DNA of 5,166 bases from Candidatus Omnitrophota bacterium (GTDB taxonomy: Bacteria > Omnitrophota > Gorgyraeia > Kaelpiales > Kaelpiaceae): the NCBI GenBank assembly GCA_028717465.1, contig JAQUNS010000068.1, forward strand, positions 1 to 5,166, read 5' to 3'. Position numbers and translations under genes: made by a program. The notes under the pieces are model-generated. The model did no database searches and was not told the origin of the DNA. It saw nothing but the letters and a program-made list of their open reading frames with translations. Within the stretch, counting starts at the first letter, position 1, and every line of letters starts with the position of its first letter. This document shows positions 3,679 to 5,166 of this stretch, piece after piece.

Positions 3679-4728
3679 CTATTTTCTGCCGAAAAATAAT
3701 TCTGAGACCTTTTGCTTGCGGACTGGTGTAGTAAAAAATATAAATTCCAGAGGCGCCATCTCAACCTGAGCAAAGCCGGATTTTTCCATCCAGGTATATA
3801 TATTTTTACTGATACTAATCTTTTTTCGAACTACAGTATCATATTCATCGACTATTTCCGGAAGGTCATAGTTTACAATAATAATCTCCCGGCAGTTCGC
3901 TAAAGACCCGGCGGCCTCTATGATCAATCTAGTCAGGCCCTGATAAAGCGGCCCTGTATTAGAAATAATCATTTGCACTGAATTTAGAGCCCTGTCCGGT
4001 AAGCCTAAATTTTTATCTTCAGCAGCACTATTAAAAAATTCTATCCGTTCTCCTCTAAGCGTAGAAGGGTCTATCTGATATCCGTTAGCCTCCATTATTT
4101 TTAACGATTTTTCGATGTAAAAAAGATTATTTTCTACAGCAAAAACCTTAGCTGCCCCTAGTCTCAAAGCAACGATAGATAGAATGCCACGGCCCGAACC
4201 GATATCCGCTACGATCTTGCCTTCTGTGCCGTATTGCAGCATGCCGGCTATGGCGGTAATAGTAGATGAATGCAAAAACGGCTCCCGGAATGACCTTTCC
4301 TGCCAAGCATCGTCATGAGAAGAATAGAAAATAATATTTCCTCCATATCTATCTAAAATATCCTCTCCTAACTTTTTGCGGATAGAATCTAATTCTTCGC
4401 TATTTGAATATTCCAGAAATATCAAAGAGCCGATCCGGCAATAAGGAGAATATCTTTTGCCGGTATACCAGTCTACTTCTATTTCATTGCCGGAAAATTT
4501 CATTCTAGCAGAAGTCCCGATAAAATCCGGATTCTCTGATACATTTAACCCCAGCCTTTTCCTAACTTCCTCACCTAAAGACCTGCTCTCTTGGGCAGAT
4601 AGCATAACAGCTAAAGTTGGCTGTATATCTGAATACATCACTCGGCGGGCAAAAGAAGGGTGTACTAAAATAACACAGGCTAATGCAAAAATAACGATAA
4701 AAAATGGTTTTATTTTTAAATTAGCCAT
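3679..4728 (-). CDS. PrmA-like SAM-dependent methyltransferase with N-terminal signal or anchor
   Basis: A 349-residue protein. Residues about 171-280 form a class I Rossmann methyltransferase core: motif I VADIGSGRG at 173-181, then ILSIVALRLGAAKVFAVENN with the acidic SAM-ribose residue Glu199, and IISNTGPL at 254-261, which resembles the NILAxPL motif of PrmA-type (ribosomal protein L11) methyltransferases. The substrate is unknown; it is not ordinary PrmA. Residues 1-29 look like a Sec signal or single anchor: Lys5 and Lys7, a hydrophobic core at 9-22 and a possible cut after SFA at 26-28. Residues 30-165 form an unrecognised N-terminal region. The start at 4728 is supported by the SD and promoter. 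Met31 would give a leaderless-signal cytoplasmic form but has no SD. SAM is not expected outside the cytoplasm, so the location is a puzzle. It appears to be a single-gene unit; stop TAG. Confidence 0.88.
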   Translation of the reverse strand: MANLKIKPFFIVIFALACVILVHPSFARRVMYSDIQPTLAVMLSAQESRSLGEEVRKRLGLNVSENPDFIGTSARMKFSGNEIEVDWYTGKRYSPYCRIGSLIFLEYSNSEELDSIRKKLGEDILDRYGGNIIFYSSHDDAWQERSFREPFLHSSTITAIAGMLQYGTEGKIVADIGSGRGILSIVALRLGAAKVFAVENNLFYIEKSLKIMEANGYQIDPSTLRGERIEFFNSAAEDKNLGLPDRALNSVQMIISNTGPLYQGLTRLIIEAAGSLANCREIIIVNYDLPEIVDEYDTVVRKKISISKNIYTWMEKSGFAQVEMAPLEFIFFTTPVRKQKVSELFFGRK

Positions 4729-4733
4729 ACCAA

Positions 4734-4739
4734 CCCCTT
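4734..4739 (-). promoter_or_regulatory. Ribosome binding site deciding the methyltransferase start
   Basis: AAGGGG on the minus strand lies 5 nt before the ATG at 4728. It favours the long form, which includes the signal-like N terminus, over the internal Met31. Confidence 0.65.
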
Positions 4740-4746
4740 GTTATTA

Positions 4747-4775
4747 ATTATAGCCTATAAACTATGCCCAGTCAA
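4747..4775 (-). promoter_or_regulatory. Near-consensus sigma70-type promoter of the methyltransferase gene
   Basis: On the minus strand TTGACT (4770-4775, 5 of 6), a spacer of exactly 17 bp (4753-4769) and a perfect TATAAT (4747-4752). Predicted start about 4740, giving a short 12-nt leader that just includes the Shine-Dalgarno site. This suggests constitutive expression unless a repressor acts. Confidence 0.8.
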
Positions 4776-4824
4776 AAATCCTAAACATTATTTAAAATAT
4801 AAACAACAAACCAACTATTTTTTT

Positions 4825-4862
4825 AAAAAACAAAACGGCGGCAGTAGATAATACTGCCGCCG
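4825..4862 (-). terminator. Strong intrinsic terminator after the Lys/Gln-rich protein gene
   Basis: CGGCGGCAGTA (4836-4846) and TACTGCCGCCG (4852-4862) form a perfect 11-bp stem with a 5-nt loop. On the minus strand it is followed at once by TTTTGTTTTTT. It lies 55 bases past the stop of the minus-strand gene at 4917. It also insulates the methyltransferase promoter from read-through. The plus-strand side has only a short T-run. Confidence 0.93.
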
Positions 4863-4916
4863 CAAATTTTTGCGCCAATTAACGGTTAACTAATACTAAA
4901 ACATAGGCTAAGCCGG

Positions 4917-5166
4917 CTATTTTTTGCCAGGAAGATTAGACGGTTTTTGGCCTTGTTTTTTCATCTCTTTGGCCTGCTCTTGCATCTTCTTTTTCATCTG
5001 CATGTGCTCTGATTTTCTCTCTTGAACCGCCTTACGCACACGCTCTGAAAGTTCTTTGCCTTTTAGCCCTTCAGCCTGGGCCTGGTGAGCCGATCTGGAA
5101 ACAACATTACCGGCCATTTTAGGATCTTCGCCTGCTTTTACCAATTCGTTCATGGCAGTAACTGAA
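4917..5166 (-). CDS. Lys/Gln-rich hypothetical protein, C-terminal part (5' end outside window)
   Basis: The frame is open to the window edge: codons upstream of the ATG at 5153 read Ser-Val-Thr-Ala without a stop, and that ATG has no Shine-Dalgarno site. The gene therefore probably begins beyond 5166 and at least 82 residues are visible. Counting from Met at 5153, residues about 1-45 look helical (NELVKAGEDPKMAGNVV, GLKGKELSERVRKAV). Residues 46-70 are dense in Lys, Gln, Glu and Met (HMQMKKKMQEQAKEMKKQGQ), suggesting a coiled coil or a basic nucleic-acid-binding or flexible tail ending NLPGKK. The product is very hydrophilic. I cannot assign a family. A strong terminator follows, which supports a real expressed gene. 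Confidence 0.75.
   Translation of the reverse strand, partial: SVTAMNELVKAGEDPKMAGNVVSRSAHQAQAEGLKGKELSERVRKAVQERKSEHMQMKKKMQEQAKEMKKQGQKPSNLPGKK

Noticed and set aside
5151..5153. ATG at 5153 as the true start of the last gene
   Set aside because: No Shine-Dalgarno site precedes it and the frame stays open to the window edge; a longer protein is more likely.

Overview
The window reads as chromosomal DNA of an AT-rich, diderm (Gram-negative type) bacterium. The evidence is a lipid A gene (lpxB), two proteins with N-terminal export signals, a histidine-biosynthesis gene pair, and tRNA genes without encoded CCA. The short degenerate tandem repeats between genes, and the unusual exported-looking methyltransferase, remind me of uncultivated PVC-like lineages such as Candidatus Omnitrophota. 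That placement is an impression from style, not a demonstrated assignment.

Layout from left to right: the 3' part of lpxB (+, 1-684) converges on hisF (-, 785-1570), with an 8-unit octamer array filling the gap. hisF follows hisH (-, 1570-2262) with a one-base stop/start overlap, so the two subunits of imidazole-glycerol-phosphate synthase form a two-gene operon. hisH and a gene for a small exported protein of unknown function (+, 2328-2807) diverge from a 65-bp gap. In that gap two promoters share almost the same -35 bases, and both appear to give leaderless messages.

From 2808 to 3089 there is no credible gene, only palindromic repeats: a tandemly duplicated 22-bp unit built on CCACCTC/GAGGTGG, a further copy of that palindrome, and a 56-bp element present twice in identical form around a 62-bp hairpin-rich spacer. 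Next come two separately transcribed minus-strand tRNA genes, tRNA-Thr(CGU) at 3090-3161 and tRNA-Phe(GAA) at 3356-3428. Each has an upstream extended -10 promoter with the same 16-bp core. More short-period arrays lie beside them: octamers between the tRNAs and heptamers in the tRNA-Phe leader.

The right part carries a minus-strand, PrmA-like SAM methyltransferase with an N-terminal signal or anchor sequence (3679-4728), a very good sigma70-type promoter and a Shine-Dalgarno site. Beyond it are a strong intrinsic terminator (4825-4862) and the C-terminal part of a Lys/Gln-rich, probably coiled-coil protein that runs off the right edge.

The genes do not form one pathway. LpxB makes the lipid A disaccharide and HisHF makes a histidine/purine intermediate; the rest is housekeeping or unknown. 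The strongest candidates for something undescribed are the family of degenerate 7- and 8-bp arrays, one of which appears to have entered the hisF coding region, and the shared leaderless divergent promoter.
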